Shown in pieces: positions 16,960 through 26,700 of a DNA stretch of 64,000 bases. The stretch lies in contig NZ_JAIGNT010000001.1 of assembly GCF_019711635.1 (NCBI RefSeq), forward strand, positions 310,001 to 374,000, read 5' to 3'. Numbering within the stretch: position 1 is the stretch's first letter; each line of letters opens with the position of its first letter. A model generated the notes under the pieces. That model worked only from the letters and a program-made list of their open reading frames with translations. It was not told where the DNA came from and made no database searches. Made by a program: the position numbers and the translations under genes. This DNA is from Qipengyuania huizhouensis (GTDB lineage: Bacteria > Pseudomonadota > Alphaproteobacteria > Sphingomonadales > Sphingomonadaceae).

Positions 16960-18105
16960 ATGACAGGACAATTCCAGCTTACCGAAGAGCAGCTGCAGAT
17001 CCAGGAAATGGCGCAGCGCTTCACTGCCGACAACATCACCCCGCATGCCGCGGAGTGGGACGAAAAATCGCACTTCCCACGCGACGTGATCAAACAAAGT
17101 GCCGAACTCGGCTTCGGGGCGATCTACGTCTCCGAAGAAAGCGGCGGCATCGGCCTCGGCCGGCTCGAAGCAGCATTGATCATGGAAGCCATGGCATACG
17201 GCTGCCCCGCGACCAGCGCCTATATATCGATCCACAACATGGCCGCCTGGATGATCGACCAGTTCGGCGGCGCGGAAGTGAAGGAGAAATATCTTCCCGA
17301 CCTCGTCACCATGGAAAGGATCGCCAGCTATGCACTGACCGAACCGGGTAGCGGCTCCGATGCTGCGGGCCTCAAGACGAGCGCGAAGCTGGATGGCGAC
17401 CATTATGTGCTCAATGGCACCAAGCAGTTCATTTCGGGCGGCGGTTTCAACGATGTCTATGTCACCATGGTCCGCACTTCCGACCACAAGACCAGGGGCA
17501 TAACCTGCCTGGTGATCGACAAGGACACGCCCGGCGTCTCCTTCGGCAAGCCTGAAAAGAAGCTGGGCTGGAACGCCTCACCCACCGCGCAGGTGATCTT
17601 CGAAGATGCCCGTGTTCCGGTCGCCAACCGCGTGGGCGATGAAGGCGAAGGTTTCCGCTTTGCCATGATGGGCCTCGACGGGGGCCGTCTCAATATCGGT
17701 GCCTGCTCCCTCGGCGGGGCGCAGCGCTGTCTCGACGAGGCGGTGGCCTATACCAAGGACCGCAAGCAGTTCGACACACCCATCGCCGACTTCCAGAACA
17801 CGCAGTTCATGCTCGCCGACATGGCGACCGATCTGGAGGCTGCGCGCGCGCTGCTCTATCTTGCCGCGGCGAAGGTCACAGACAATGCGCCCGACAAGAG
17901 CAAGTTCTCCGCCATGGCCAAGCGCCTTGCCACCGATAGCGGCAGCAAGGTCGTCAACGACGCGCTGCAGCTCTTCGGCGGGTACGGCTACTTGCGTGAA
18001 TATCCGATCGAGCGGTTCTGGCGCGACCTGCGAGTCCACTCGATCCTCGAAGGCACGAACCAGGTCATGCGAATGATCGTGGGCCGCGACCTGCTGCGTC
18101 AGTAA
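16960..18105 (+). CDS. Isobutyryl-CoA-type acyl-CoA dehydrogenase
   Basis: A 381-residue FAD-dependent acyl-CoA dehydrogenase with the standard domains: N-terminal helices, the beta domain with YALTEPGSGSDAAGL and LNGTKQFISGGGFND, and C-terminal helices with LQLFGGYGYLREYPIERFWRDLR and the catalytic glutamate in LEGTNQVMRM. By position between mmsA and 3-hydroxyisobutyryl-CoA hydrolase it most likely oxidises isobutyryl-CoA to methacrylyl-CoA. The 2-methylbutyryl or short-chain alternatives are not excluded by sequence. Confidence 0.85.
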   Translation: MTGQFQLTEEQLQIQEMAQRFTADNITPHAAEWDEKSHFPRDVIKQSAELGFGAIYVSEESGGIGLGRLEAALIMEAMAYGCPATSAYISIHNMAAWMIDQFGGAEVKEKYLPDLVTMERIASYALTEPGSGSDAAGLKTSAKLDGDHYVLNGTKQFISGGGFNDVYVTMVRTSDHKTRGITCLVIDKDTPGVSFGKPEKKLGWNASPTAQVIFEDARVPVANRVGDEGEGFRFAMMGLDGGRLNIGACSLGGAQRCLDEAVAYTKDRKQFDTPIADFQNTQFMLADMATDLEAARALLYLAAAKVTDNAPDKSKFSAMAKRLATDSGSKVVNDALQLFGGYGYLREYPIERFWRDLRVHSILEGTNQVMRMIVGRDLLRQ

Positions 18106-18116
18106 GCGAGAGTAAC

Positions 18117-19163
18117 ATGACCGACGAAGTGAATATCCATGCGCATGGCCGCACCGGCCATATCTCGCTCAACCGCCCCAAGGCTCTCCACGCGCTTACG
18201 CTCGACATGTGCCACGCGATGAGCGCTGCGCTGACGGAGTGGGGCGCAAGCGGCCAGGTCGAGGCCGTGATCCTCGACCATGCCGAAGGACGCGGGTTCT
18301 GCGCCGGGGGCGACATCAACCTGCTGCGCCATTCCGCACTCAACGATGGCGGGAAGAGCGGCCGCGAATTCTTCCACGACGAATACCAGCTCAACCACCA
18401 GATGATGACCTATGACAAGCCCATTGTGGCCTTCATGGACGGCATCACCATGGGTGGCGGCGTGGGCATCGCCCTGCCGTGCAAATATCGCGTCGCGACC
18501 GAACACACGCGCTTCGCCATGCCCGAAACAGGTATCGGCCTGTTCCCCGACGTGGGCGGTGGCTGGCACCTTTCGCGCCTCGGCGGCCGGCTCGGCCAGT
18601 TCCTTGCCTTGACCGGCGCACGGCTCGACGGGGCGGAGTGCGTCTGGGCGGGCATCGCCACGCATTACCTGCCGACGGAAAAGCTGGCCGAAGCCAAGGC
18701 TCGCATCACCGAGCATCCGGACCGCATCTCGGGCATCCTCTCGGAACTCTCCGTGTCCCCGCCCGAAGCGCGGATCGAAACCAATTTCGATGCCATCAAG
18801 AAGCACTTCGCCTCCGATCGCTATGAGGACATCCTCGCCAGCCTCGAGGCGGACGACAGCGAATGGGCGGCGAAGGAACTCGCCACCCTGCGCTCCAAGA
18901 GCCCGCAGACCTGCAAGGTGGCGCTGCGCCAGCTGGCGGAGAGCGAGAAGCTGGACAGCTTCGCCGACAATATGCGCATGGAATACCGCATCGCCAGCCG
19001 CGTGCTGACCCGCCCGGACTTTTCCGAAGGCGTGCGCGCGGTGATCGTGGACAAGACGAACGACCCCCAATGGGATCCGGCAACGCCCGAGGGCGTGAGC
19101 GACGAACTGCTAGACAGCATCTTCGCCCCGCTTCCCGAAAGTGAGGAATGGAAACCCCTATGA
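18117..19163 (+). CDS. 3-hydroxyisobutyryl-CoA hydrolase
   Basis: A 348-residue crotonase-fold enzyme; that length and the C-terminal region ([19 protein letters not shown]) are typical of 3-hydroxyisobutyryl-CoA hydrolase rather than of simple hydratases. Conserved pieces are [10 protein letters not shown], the oxyanion loop [17 protein letters not shown] and [15 protein letters not shown]. It removes CoA from 3-hydroxyisobutyryl-CoA, giving the substrate of MmsB. It lies 11 nt after the dehydrogenase and overlaps the following hydratase start (ATGA). Confidence 0.87.
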   Translation: MTDEVNIHAHGRTGHISLNRPKALHALTLDMCHAMSAALTEWGASGQVEAVILDHAEGRGFCAGGDINLLRHSALNDGGKSGREFFHDEYQLNHQMMTYDKPIVAFMDGITMGGGVGIALPCKYRVATEHTRFAMPETGIGLFPDVGGGWHLSRLGGRLGQFLALTGARLDGAECVWAGIATHYLPTEKLAEAKARITEHPDRISGILSELSVSPPEARIETNFDAIKKHFASDRYEDILASLEADDSEWAAKELATLRSKSPQTCKVALRQLAESEKLDSFADNMRMEYRIASRVLTRPDFSEGVRAVIVDKTNDPQWDPATPEGVSDELLDSIFAPLPESEEWKPL

Positions 19164-19942
19164 GCTACGAAACCATCACCGTCGAACAACGTGACGCGGT
19201 TACGCTGATCACCCTGAACCGCCCGAAGGCGCTGAATGCCTTGAATAGTTCGGTCCTTGATGAACTGATTCATGCCTTCGCCGCCTATCAGGCGGACGAC
19301 AGCCAGCTTTGCGCGGTTCTGACCGGTTCGGGCGACAAGGCCTTTGCCGCCGGTGCCGACATCAAGGAAATGAGCGAGAAGGACGCAGCCGACTTCTACC
19401 TCGAGGATTTCTTCGCCCCCTGGACCAGCGAGATCGTCAAGAAAACCCGCAAGCCGTGGATCGCCGCAGTCAACGGCTTCGCGCTCGGCGGTGGATGCGA
19501 ACTTGCCATGATGGCGGACTTCATCATTGCGAGCGAAAACGCTAAGTTCGGCCAGCCTGAAATCAAGCTCGGCGTGGCGCCGGGCATGGGCGGATCGCAG
19601 CGCCTCACCAAGGCAGTCGGCAAGTCGAAGGCGATGGAAATGTGCCTGACAGGCCGGATGATGGATGCCAAGGAAGCCGAACGCAGCAACCTCGTCGCCC
19701 GCGTCGTGCCGCATGACAGCCTGCTCGACGAGGCGATGAAAACCGCCGCGCAGATCGCCTCGATGCCGCCGATGGCCGCCATCGCGAACAAGGAAATGGT
19801 CAATGCCGCCTTCGAAACCAGCCTCGACCAGGGCCTGATCGTCGAGCGCCGCATCTTCCAGATCCTCGCCGCCAGCGAGGACAAAAAGGAGGGCATGGCT
19901 GCCTTCGTCGAGAAGCGCGAGGGCAAGTGGAAGGGGCGGTGA
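19160..19942 (+). CDS. Enoyl-CoA hydratase (short chain)
   Basis: A 260-residue crotonase. Marks are [24 protein letters not shown] (oxyanion), [15 protein letters not shown] and the catalytic glutamates near [20 protein letters not shown]. In this operon it would hydrate methacrylyl-CoA to 3-hydroxyisobutyryl-CoA. The start at 19160 overlaps the previous stop as ATGA; the upstream in-frame ATG at 19148 is less likely. Its own stop overlaps the next small gene (GTGA). Confidence 0.88.
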   Translation: MSYETITVEQRDAVTLITLNRPKALNALNSSVLDELIHAFAAYQADDSQLCAVLTGSGDKAFAAGADIKEMSEKDAADFYLEDFFAPWTSEIVKKTRKPWIAAVNGFALGGGCELAMMADFIIASENAKFGQPEIKLGVAPGMGGSQRLTKAVGKSKAMEMCLTGRMMDAKEAERSNLVARVVPHDSLLDEAMKTAAQIASMPPMAAIANKEMVNAAFETSLDQGLIVERRIFQILAASEDKKEGMAAFVEKREGKWKGR

Positions 19943-20163
19943 GGCAATTGACCACCTCCGTCAAATTAGCGCTATTCTCCATCGCGCTACACTTCGGCGC
20001 GATGGCTTTCGCTTGGATCGCGAAACCAGAATACGATGGAGGCGATTTAAGCGCCCTCATTTTCTGGATCTACATCAGCCATATCTTTCTGATTATCGGT
20101 GGGCTGATCCTGCTATTCCACCTTGTACGTTGGTTTGTGACAAGAAAGAACGACGGCTTCTAG
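19939..20163 (+). CDS. Small two-helix membrane protein
   Basis: A 74-residue protein with two strong hydrophobic helices ([19 protein letters not shown] and [21 protein letters not shown]) and a basic C-terminus (FVTRKNDGF). No family recognised. A GTG start at 19939 overlaps the hydratase stop and has AAGGGG just upstream; a GTG at 19927 is also possible. Its local base composition is noticeably more AT-rich than the flanking genes, which may mark a recent insertion in the valine operon. Confidence 0.55.
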   Translation: MRQLTTSVKLALFSIALHFGAMAFAWIAKPEYDGGDLSALIFWIYISHIFLIIGGLILLFHLVRWFVTRKNDGF

Positions 20164-20182
20164 CCGTGGAGAGGAAGCCAAA

Positions 20183-21049
20183 ATGAAAATCGCCTTCATC
20201 GGCCTCGGAAACATGGGCGGCGGAATGGCCGCGAACCTCGTCAAGGCGGGGCACGAGGTGAACGCCTTCGACCTTGCCGATGAAGCGCTTCATACAGCCG
20301 CTGAACACGGGTGCACAACGTTCGACGATGCCGGCGCGGCATGCCAAGGTGTAGATGCAGTGGTGACGATGCTGCCCAATGGCGCAATCGTGAAGTCGGT
20401 CTATAGAGAAAGCGTCATCGGTCACGCCCCTGCAGGTGCTGTCCTGATCGACTGCTCGACCATCGACGTTGCTACCGCCAGGGAAGTGATCTCTAACGCC
20501 GAGGCTGCTGGGTACGACATGGTCGACGCCCCCGTTTCGGGCGGGATCGCAGCGGCGAATGGCGGCACCCTGACCTTCATGGTCGGCGGAACCGACAAGG
20601 CCTTCAAGCGCGCCGAGGAAGTGCTTCAGGCGATGGGCAAGGCGGTGATCCATGCGGGCGATGCGGGCGCGGGGCAGACCGCGAAGATCTGCAACAACAT
20701 GCTGCTCGCCATCTCGATGATCGGCACGGCAGAAGCCATGAAAATGGCCGAAAAGCTCGGCCTCGATCCGCAGAAATTCTACGAGATTTCCAGCCAGTCC
20801 TCGGGATACTGCTGGTCGCTCAATGCCTATACGCCGATGCCCGGAGTCGGTGTCGAAAGCCCCGCGGACAACGAATACAAGGGCGGCTTCGCCACCGCGC
20901 TGATGCTGAAAGACCTGCGCCTCGCGATGGATGCGGCGAAGGATGTCAATGCGAAAACCGTGCTCGGCGCCAAGGCTGCGGAAATCTACGAGGCGCTGGC
21001 CGAAGAGCATGGGGGGCTCGACTTCTCCTCAGTCATCAAGACCCTCTGA
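20183..21049 (+). CDS. mmsB: 3-hydroxyisobutyrate dehydrogenase
   Basis: A 288-residue beta-hydroxyacid dehydrogenase. It has the Rossmann motif GLGNMGGGMAANLVKAGHEV at the N-terminus, the substrate loop DAPVSGGIAAANGGTL and the catalytic lysine in GAGQTAKICNNMLL. It oxidises 3-hydroxyisobutyrate to methylmalonate semialdehyde with NAD+, feeding MmsA at the other end of the operon. A GAGAGGAAG ribosome binding site precedes the ATG. Its 3' end overlaps the convergent Nmad3-like gene by 14 nt. Confidence 0.92.
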   Translation: MKIAFIGLGNMGGGMAANLVKAGHEVNAFDLADEALHTAAEHGCTTFDDAGAACQGVDAVVTMLPNGAIVKSVYRESVIGHAPAGAVLIDCSTIDVATAREVISNAEAAGYDMVDAPVSGGIAAANGGTLTFMVGGTDKAFKRAEEVLQAMGKAVIHAGDAGAGQTAKICNNMLLAISMIGTAEAMKMAEKLGLDPQKFYEISSQSSGYCWSLNAYTPMPGVGVESPADNEYKGGFATALMLKDLRLAMDAAKDVNAKTVLGAKAAEIYEALAEEHGGLDFSSVIKTL

Positions 21050-21761
21050 GTTCGCGCATCACCCGCGCGAGCCATTCGCGCGGGGGCTGACGCCTGCCCA
21101 CATCGGCCACGAATTCCTGGCCGCGCGCCACGCTCTTCAGCCGCCCGTTGCCAAGCCAGCGTTCGGGACGGTCGTGATAGGATAACCCTCCCCGCTTCAG
21201 CCAGTCGGGCCGCTTCCACAGCGATGGCGGCCCGCCCGGAACGGTGAGGCGCAAGTCCTCGCTCGCCCGCGCAGCCGTGCCGCCCGGTCCGATATAGATG
21301 CAGTCGTTGGGGCCATGCATTTCCAGCGCATGCGGGTGGTTCGCTTCGGCCAGCCAGCTTGGCACTCCGTCCGCGAGGTGAACGGTCTCGGCGACCTCCA
21401 TCCACCCGAAAATCCGGTGATGCGGCTCGCCGCTCTCTTCCTCGTGGAACAGGCCGAAAAAGAGGAAGACATCGCCCTTTCCCACGCCGCGATTGGCAAG
21501 GTGGGTCTGCGCCGCACCGACCTGCCCAAAGAGACAGGTGCCGTCATCGCGGAACATGGGATCATGGTGGCAGAGATCGTCCGCGCCGAGCCTGCTGCGG
21601 CTGGCCGCGACGGCATGCTCTTCCAGCCCGAGATCGCGGTAGCTGGTGCGCGAGGCCGCGCCTGCCGGAATCGGCAGGCTCAGCGGCCTTCCATCCACGA
21701 TCGGCGAGGGTCCGCCGCCCGAAGCGCTATCGAAGCCCTTGCGGCTGAAGACGATCTTCAT
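21036..21761 (-). CDS. Nmad3-like protein (putative nucleotide-modification associated)
   Basis: A 241-residue protein that I match, from memory of the family, to Nmad3 (nucleotide modification associated domain 3). It opens MKIVFSRKGFDSASGGGPSP and continues with HHDPMFRDDG, FGQVGAAQTHL, VGKGDVFLFFGLF and IFGWMEVAE. The family was proposed from phage and mobile DNA-modification loci; no enzymatic activity is established to my knowledge. Here it starts only 16 nt after gcvPB stops, on the same strand, so it is probably the last gene of the glycine-riboswitch operon. No other modification gene is nearby. Confidence 0.65.
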   Translation of the reverse strand: MKIVFSRKGFDSASGGGPSPIVDGRPLSLPIPAGAASRTSYRDLGLEEHAVAASRSRLGADDLCHHDPMFRDDGTCLFGQVGAAQTHLANRGVGKGDVFLFFGLFHEEESGEPHHRIFGWMEVAETVHLADGVPSWLAEANHPHALEMHGPNDCIYIGPGGTAARASEDLRLTVPGGPPSLWKRPDWLKRGGLSYHDRPERWLGNGRLKSVARGQEFVADVGRRQPPREWLARVMRELRGS

Positions 21762-21777
21762 GGCCGCGGGCCCGCGC

Positions 21778-23385
21778 TTACCGTCCGCCCTGCTCGCTCA
21801 TGCTCGGCGCACCGCCGGGAGGGTTGGGTTCTTCCCAGGCAAGGATCGGCTTGCGTGCCGCCAGCGTCTCGTCGAGGCGGCGACGCGGGGCATAATGGGG
21901 TGCGGTCTTGAGGCTTTCGTCGCCTGCCTTCGCTCGCTCTGCCACGCTGCGCAGCGCGCCGATGAACTGGTCCAGTGCCGCCTTGCTCTCGGTCTCCGTC
22001 GGCTCGACCAGCATCGCGCCATGCACCACCAGCGGGAAGTACATGGTCATCGGATGGTAGCCCTCGTCGATCAGCGCCTTGGCGAGGTCGAGCGTCGAGA
22101 TATCCCCGGCAAAGCCTTTATCGCCGAACAGCGCCTCGTGCATGCACGGCCCGCTGTGGCCGAAGGGCGCGTGGAGCACGTCTTCGAGGCTGCGCAGGAT
22201 GTAATTGGCGTTGAGCACCGCATCCTCGGCCACCTGCCTGAGACCGTCCGCACCGTGGCTGAGGATATAGGCCAGCGCGCGGGTGAACATGCCCATCTGC
22301 CCGTGGAAGGCGGTCATCCGGCCAAAGGCCTTGGTATGCTCGAACTCGGCTGCGTTCCCTTCCTCGACAAGGTGGACCACGCCGTCCTTCGTCCGCGCCG
22401 TGAAGGGCAGCGGGCCGTAAGGCGAAAGCGCTTCGGACAGCACCACCGGCCCCGAACCCGGACCGCCGCCGCCATGCGGGGTAGAGAAGGTCTTGTGGAG
22501 GTTGATGTGCATTGCATCGACGCCAAGGTCGCCCGGGCGTACCTTGCCGACGATGGCGTTGAAATTGGCCCCGTCGCAATAGACGAAACCGCCCGCTTCA
22601 TGGACCGCGTCGGAGATCGCCTTCATGTCCCGCTCGAACAGTCCGCAGGTGTTCGGGTTGGTGATCATCACGCCCGCAACGTCAGGGCCCAGCCGCGCCT
22701 TGAGCGCTTCCAGATCGACCCGCCCATCGGCATTGGCGGGAATGTCCTCCACCCGGTAACCGGCAAAGGCCGCAGTCGCCGGGTTGGTGCCATGCGCGCT
22801 TTCGGGGACGAGGATAACCTCGCGGGCATCGCCGCGGGCTTCCAGCGCGGCGCGGATGCAGAGGATTCCGCACAGCTCGCCATGCGCGCCCGCCTTGGGG
22901 CTCATGGCGACGCCGTGCATCCCGGTCAGCTCGATCAGCCAGTGCGCCAGTTCGTTCACGACCTCCAGCGCGCCGCGCACCGTGTCGACCGGCTGCAACG
23001 GGTGGACATCGGCAAAGCCGGGCATCCGCGCGACCTTTTCGTTCAGCCGCGGATTGTGCTTCATCGTGCACGAACCGAGCGGGAAGAGGCCGAGGTCGAT
23101 GGCGTAGTTCTGGCGCGAAAGGCGCGTGTAGTGGCGGATCGTTTCGGGTTCGGAAAGACCGGGCAAACCGATTTTCTCGCTGCGGTCGAGCCCGCCGAGG
23201 CGGTTAGAGCCGGACTGCGGTTCGGGCAGGTCGACACCGGTGGTCTCGGTCGTGCCGATCTCGAAGATCAGGGGCTCCTCCAGCATCAGAGCGCGGTTGC
23301 CGGTAACGGTATCGGGACCGGCCATGGCATTGTGATCCTGCACGGGCGTGCCGGGCTTCCAGCCGGATGCGTTGGGCGCGCTCAT
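21778..23385 (-). CDS. gcvPB: Glycine dehydrogenase (decarboxylating) subunit 2
   Basis: A 535-residue C-terminal half of the P-protein of the glycine cleavage system. It holds the PLP lysine in [19 protein letters not shown], with [13 protein letters not shown] and [11 protein letters not shown] nearby. Together with subunit 1 it decarboxylates glycine and passes the aminomethyl group to lipoyl-GcvH. Its ATG overlaps the stop of gcvPA (ATGA). The split into two proteins is common in alphaproteobacteria and Gram-positives. Confidence 0.95.
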   Translation of the reverse strand: MSAPNASGWKPGTPVQDHNAMAGPDTVTGNRALMLEEPLIFEIGTTETTGVDLPEPQSGSNRLGGLDRSEKIGLPGLSEPETIRHYTRLSRQNYAIDLGLFPLGSCTMKHNPRLNEKVARMPGFADVHPLQPVDTVRGALEVVNELAHWLIELTGMHGVAMSPKAGAHGELCGILCIRAALEARGDAREVILVPESAHGTNPATAAFAGYRVEDIPANADGRVDLEALKARLGPDVAGVMITNPNTCGLFERDMKAISDAVHEAGGFVYCDGANFNAIVGKVRPGDLGVDAMHINLHKTFSTPHGGGGPGSGPVVLSEALSPYGPLPFTARTKDGVVHLVEEGNAAEFEHTKAFGRMTAFHGQMGMFTRALAYILSHGADGLRQVAEDAVLNANYILRSLEDVLHAPFGHSGPCMHEALFGDKGFAGDISTLDLAKALIDEGYHPMTMYFPLVVHGAMLVEPTETESKAALDQFIGALRSVAERAKAGDESLKTAPHYAPRRRLDETLAARKPILAWEEPNPPGGAPSMSEQGGR

Positions 23386-24749
23386 GCCAGCACCTCCTCG
23401 AGAGCCGAGGCAAGGGTTTCGATATCCTCCTCGGTCGTGGTTTCGGTGACCGCGACGATCAGCCCGTCGGCGAGGTCGGCGTGGTCGGGGAACAGGCGGC
23501 CGAGCGAGACCCCTGCAAGCACATCCTGCTTGGCCAGCTTGCGCACCACGGCGCGCGCATCTGTGCCGAGGCGGATGGTGAATTCGTTGAAGAAGCTGTC
23601 GTTGAGCACCGAAACGCCCGGCACCTTGGCCAGCCGGTCGGCGGCGATGCAGGCGAGACGGTGGTTCTCCATCGCCAAGCGGCGCAGCCCGGCTTCGCCC
23701 AGCAGCGTCATGTGAACGCTGAATGCCAGCGCGCAGAGGCCCGAATTGGTGCAGATGTTGCTGGTCGCCTTTTCGCGGCGGATATGCTGCTCGCGGGTGG
23801 AGAGCGTCAGCACATAGCCCCGCTTGCCCTCGGCATCCTGCGTTTCGCCGCACAGGCGGCCCGGCATCATGCGGACATGCTTGGGATCGCGTACAGCGAA
23901 GAGGCCGAGATACGGACCGCCGAACTGCAGGCCGACGCCGATCGATTGGCCCTCGCCCACGACGATATCCGCGCCCATCTCGCCGGGCGACTTCAGCGCG
24001 CCCAGAGCCACCGGCTCGGTGTTGACCACGATCAGAAGCGCGCCCTTGGCATGGGCTGCCTCTGCTATGGGAGCAAGGTCGGTCACGCGGCCGAGAATGT
24101 CCGGATATTGCACAACGACCGAGGCGGTATCCTCGTCGATGCGCGCGATCAGGCCGTCATTGTCGGGCGCTGCCTGCATGGCGGGCCTGGCATGCGCGAT
24201 CTCGTCGTCGGTGAACTTCGCCATGGTCTTCACGACCTCCGCATAATGCGGATGCAGCGCGCCGGAGAGCACGACCTTGCGTTTCTTGCCGCGCGCGATG
24301 CGACCGGCCATCGCCACCGCTTCCCAGCAAGCGGTCGAACCATCGTACATGCTCGCATTGGCCACCGCGCAGCCATAGAGATGCGCGACCTGGCTCTGGA
24401 ATTCGAACAGCATCTGCAGCGTGCCCTGCGCGATTTCCGGCTGGTAGGGCGTATATGCAGTCAGGAACTCGCCGCGCTGGATGATGTGATCGACGCTGGC
24501 CGGGACGTGGTGCTTGTAAGCGCCCGCACCGAGGAAGAAGGCGGCATCGGCGGCCGCAAGGTTCTTCTTCGACAGCCGCCGCATATGCTTTTCGACAGCC
24601 ATTTCGCTGGCGTGCATCGGCAGGCCGTGGATCGGACCGTCGAGCCGGGCTTCCTCCGGCACATCGACGAACAGGGCGTCCACATCGGACGCACCGATTT
24701 TCTCGAGCATTTCCGAGCGGTCGGCATCGGTCAGGGGAAGGTAGCGCAT
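23382..24749 (-). CDS. gcvPA: Glycine dehydrogenase (decarboxylating) subunit 1
   Basis: A 455-residue N-terminal half of the glycine decarboxylase P-protein ([71 protein letters not shown]). It forms the catalytic tetramer with GcvPB, whose start it overlaps. It is the third gene after the glycine riboswitch, separated from gcvH by a REP-like repeat. Confidence 0.95.
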   Translation of the reverse strand: MRYLPLTDADRSEMLEKIGASDVDALFVDVPEEARLDGPIHGLPMHASEMAVEKHMRRLSKKNLAAADAAFFLGAGAYKHHVPASVDHIIQRGEFLTAYTPYQPEIAQGTLQMLFEFQSQVAHLYGCAVANASMYDGSTACWEAVAMAGRIARGKKRKVVLSGALHPHYAEVVKTMAKFTDDEIAHARPAMQAAPDNDGLIARIDEDTASVVVQYPDILGRVTDLAPIAEAAHAKGALLIVVNTEPVALGALKSPGEMGADIVVGEGQSIGVGLQFGGPYLGLFAVRDPKHVRMMPGRLCGETQDAEGKRGYVLTLSTREQHIRREKATSNICTNSGLCALAFSVHMTLLGEAGLRRLAMENHRLACIAADRLAKVPGVSVLNDSFFNEFTIRLGTDARAVVRKLAKQDVLAGVSLGRLFPDHADLADGLIVAVTETTTEEDIETLASALEEVLA

Positions 24750-24759
24750 TTCAAAATCC

Positions 24760-24840
24760 CGTCATCCCAGCGAAAGCTGGGATCTGGTGCAGCAAAGTCC
24801 GACCATGCGGACAGCGATCCCAGCTTCCGCCGGGATGACG
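24760..24840. repeat. REP-like inverted repeat inside the gcv operon
   Basis: The outer arms CGTCATCCCAGCGAAAGCTGGGATC and its imperfect complement GATCCCAGCTTCCGCCGGGATGACG enclose about 30 nt. Each arm also contains a small palindrome (CCCAGC..GCTGGG). This sequence type (cgtcatcccag..ctgggatgacg) is a frequent intergenic palindrome in sphingomonads as far as I recall. Lying between gcvH and gcvPA, the hairpin may stabilise or attenuate the transcript. Confidence 0.75.
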
Positions 24841-24843
24841 AAG

Positions 24844-25215
24844 TTACAACCCGTCGCAGAAGCTCTTGTAGGCCTTGTCGTCCATCAGGCCTTCGAGTTC
24901 GGACTTGTCGGAGACGGTCATCTTGAAGAACCAGCCGTCTTCTTCGGGCGAGGAGTTGACCAGAGCCGGATCGTCATCGAGACTATCGTTGACCTCGACC
25001 ACTTCGCCTGAAAGAGGCGCGTAGACATCGCTTGCCGCCTTGACGCTTTCGACCACGGCAGCGTCCTTGCCCTTCTCGACCATGGAGCCGACTTCGGGCA
25101 GTTCCACAAAGACGATATCGCCAAGCTGGCCTTGCGCGTAATCGGTGATCCCGACCGTGGCGGTATCGCCTTCAAGATCGATCCATTCATGCTCATCGGT
25201 AAAATAACGGGCCAT
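24844..25215 (-). CDS. gcvH: Glycine cleavage system H protein
   Basis: A 123-residue lipoyl carrier. It has the [21 protein letters not shown] core and the lipoylated lysine, Lys59, in [19 protein letters not shown]. It carries the aminomethyl intermediate between GcvPA/PB and GcvT. I prefer ATG 25215 ([11 protein letters not shown]) over the GTG at 25224, since H-proteins normally start here. It lies 5 nt after gcvT. Confidence 0.95.
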   Translation of the reverse strand: MARYFTDEHEWIDLEGDTATVGITDYAQGQLGDIVFVELPEVGSMVEKGKDAAVVESVKAASDVYAPLSGEVVEVNDSLDDDPALVNSSPEEDGWFFKMTVSDKSELEGLMDDKAYKSFCDGL

Positions 25216-25220
25216 CTCTC

Positions 25221-26396
25221 TCACTTTCCTCTGTGATAGCGGTGCGGGACGAAGGGCATTCTGGCGACCTTCGCGGACAGTCTCTTGTTACGAACCTCGA
25301 CTTCGAGTTCGGTTCCTTCCTGGGCGAGCGCGGTGTCGATATAAGCCATGGCGATCGGCCGTTCGAGCGTGGGCGAGAACCCGCCGCTGGTAACACGGCC
25401 GACCTGTTTGTCGCCGGAATAGACGAGCGCACCTTCCCGTGCAGGCAAGCGGCCTTCAATCTCGAGCCCCACACGCTTCTGCGCGGGACCATCGGCAAGC
25501 ACCTTGGCCACCGCTTCATGGCCCATCCAGCCACCTTCCTCGCGGCGCTTCTTGGTGAGCGCGAAGAGAAGGTCGGCAGAAACCGGATCGGTTTTTTCGG
25601 TGATGTCGTGGCCGTAGAGCGGAAGGCCCGCTTCCAGACGCAGGCTGTCTCGCGCACCGAGGCCGATGGGACGCACCTCGATTTCAGCACAGAGACGGTC
25701 GCACAGGCTCTCGGCAAACTCGGCCGGAACCGAGATTTCGAAGCCATCCTCTCCGGTATATCCCGAGCGGGTGATGCGGAGCGGCCATTCGCCGAAGTCG
25801 TGAACGAGCGAGTCCATGAAGACCATGTCGTCGATGACGTTGCGCATCACGCGATTGAGGGCGGTGGCGGCATTCGGACCCTGCAGCGCTATCAGCGCAT
25901 GCTCGTCCATGTGAGTGAGAGTGACGTCATCATCGAGATGTTCGCGCAAGTGGGCGATATCGTCCCACTTCATCGCGCCGTTCACCACGAGATAATAGGC
26001 CGGTTCCCCCCAACGGCCCTCGGTGCCTTCTTCCTCGTCGCCCTCGATCCATGGCGTCGCATTGGTGACCATCAGATCGTCAAGGATGCCGCCGTCTTCG
26101 GCCACCAGCAGCGAATAGCGCGTGCGTCCGGGCTTGAGCGAGGCGATCGCACCGGGAAGCAGCTTTTCCAGTTCCTCGGCAGCCTTCTCGCCGGTCACCA
26201 TGAGCTGGCCCATGTGGCTGACATCGAACAGGCCCGCCTGGTCACGCGTCCAATTATGCTCGGCAACGATGCCATCATACTGGATCGGCATTTCGTAACC
26301 GGCAAACGGGACCATGCGCGCGCCCTTGCCGCGATGCCATGCATCGAGCGGCAAAGTGTGGATTTCGTCCTCAAAGGTTTCGTTTTCTTCGCTCAA
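25221..26396 (-). CDS. gcvT: Glycine cleavage system T protein (aminomethyltransferase), probable TTG start
   Basis: A 391-residue aminomethyltransferase. It moves the one-carbon unit from aminomethyl-GcvH to tetrahydrofolate, releasing ammonia. Conserved are [45 protein letters not shown] and [20 protein letters not shown]. No ATG lies in frame before the conserved region. I place the start at TTG 26396 (TTG AGC GAA GAA), with AAGGA 7 nt upstream, which agrees with the common family N-terminus (SEEN...). An earlier TTG at 26441 would add 15 unconserved residues. It is the first gene behind the glycine riboswitch. Confidence 0.9.
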   Translation of the reverse strand: MSEENETFEDEIHTLPLDAWHRGKGARMVPFAGYEMPIQYDGIVAEHNWTRDQAGLFDVSHMGQLMVTGEKAAEELEKLLPGAIASLKPGRTRYSLLVAEDGGILDDLMVTNATPWIEGDEEEGTEGRWGEPAYYLVVNGAMKWDDIAHLREHLDDDVTLTHMDEHALIALQGPNAATALNRVMRNVIDDMVFMDSLVHDFGEWPLRITRSGYTGEDGFEISVPAEFAESLCDRLCAEIEVRPIGLGARDSLRLEAGLPLYGHDITEKTDPVSADLLFALTKKRREEGGWMGHEAVAKVLADGPAQKRVGLEIEGRLPAREGALVYSGDKQVGRVTSGGFSPTLERPIAMAYIDTALAQEGTELEVEVRNKRLSAKVARMPFVPHRYHRGK

Positions 26397-26452
26397 GTCC
26401 CGTCCTTCAAAAGCATGGGTGCGCCCGTCGCCGTGCGCCAAACCAACCCATG

Positions 26453-26645
26453 CCCCCTCTGTCGGGAAACCTGAGAGACTGACACGCCGGTTAGCGCGCT
26501 TACCCCTTCGGTGGCCGCCTGATCGGGCGACGCTTTCCAGAGTGTCGATGGCAGCGCACGGTCCATGTGCCTGAGAGTTTCCGGGGCGGTTGCTCCTTCG
26601 GCGCTATGCGGGTCTTCCCGCAGAGTCTCTCCCGTGCGCGCCCGC
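26453..26645 (-). promoter_or_regulatory. Tandem glycine riboswitch
   Basis: On the minus strand there are two consecutive glycine aptamers. The first has GGGAGAGACTC, GCCGAAGGAGCAA and GGAAACTCTCAGGCAC; the second has GACACTCTGGAAAG, ACCGAAGGGGTAAGC and CAGTCTCTCAGG. The paired aptamers lie directly before gcvT, the standard arrangement by which glycine switches on the cleavage system. The end is about 57 nt from the gcvT start, room for an expression platform near the start codon. Confidence 0.92.
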
Positions 26646-26700
26646 TGCAGAATCGCTCCTGAAGCCGACGCAAATGCCCTGCGCGATTAGCGCAGTGCGG

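Noticed and set aside
21646..23715. 689-codon plus-strand open frame
   Set aside because: Antisense shadow of gcvPB; histidine/arginine-rich composition and no family resemblance.
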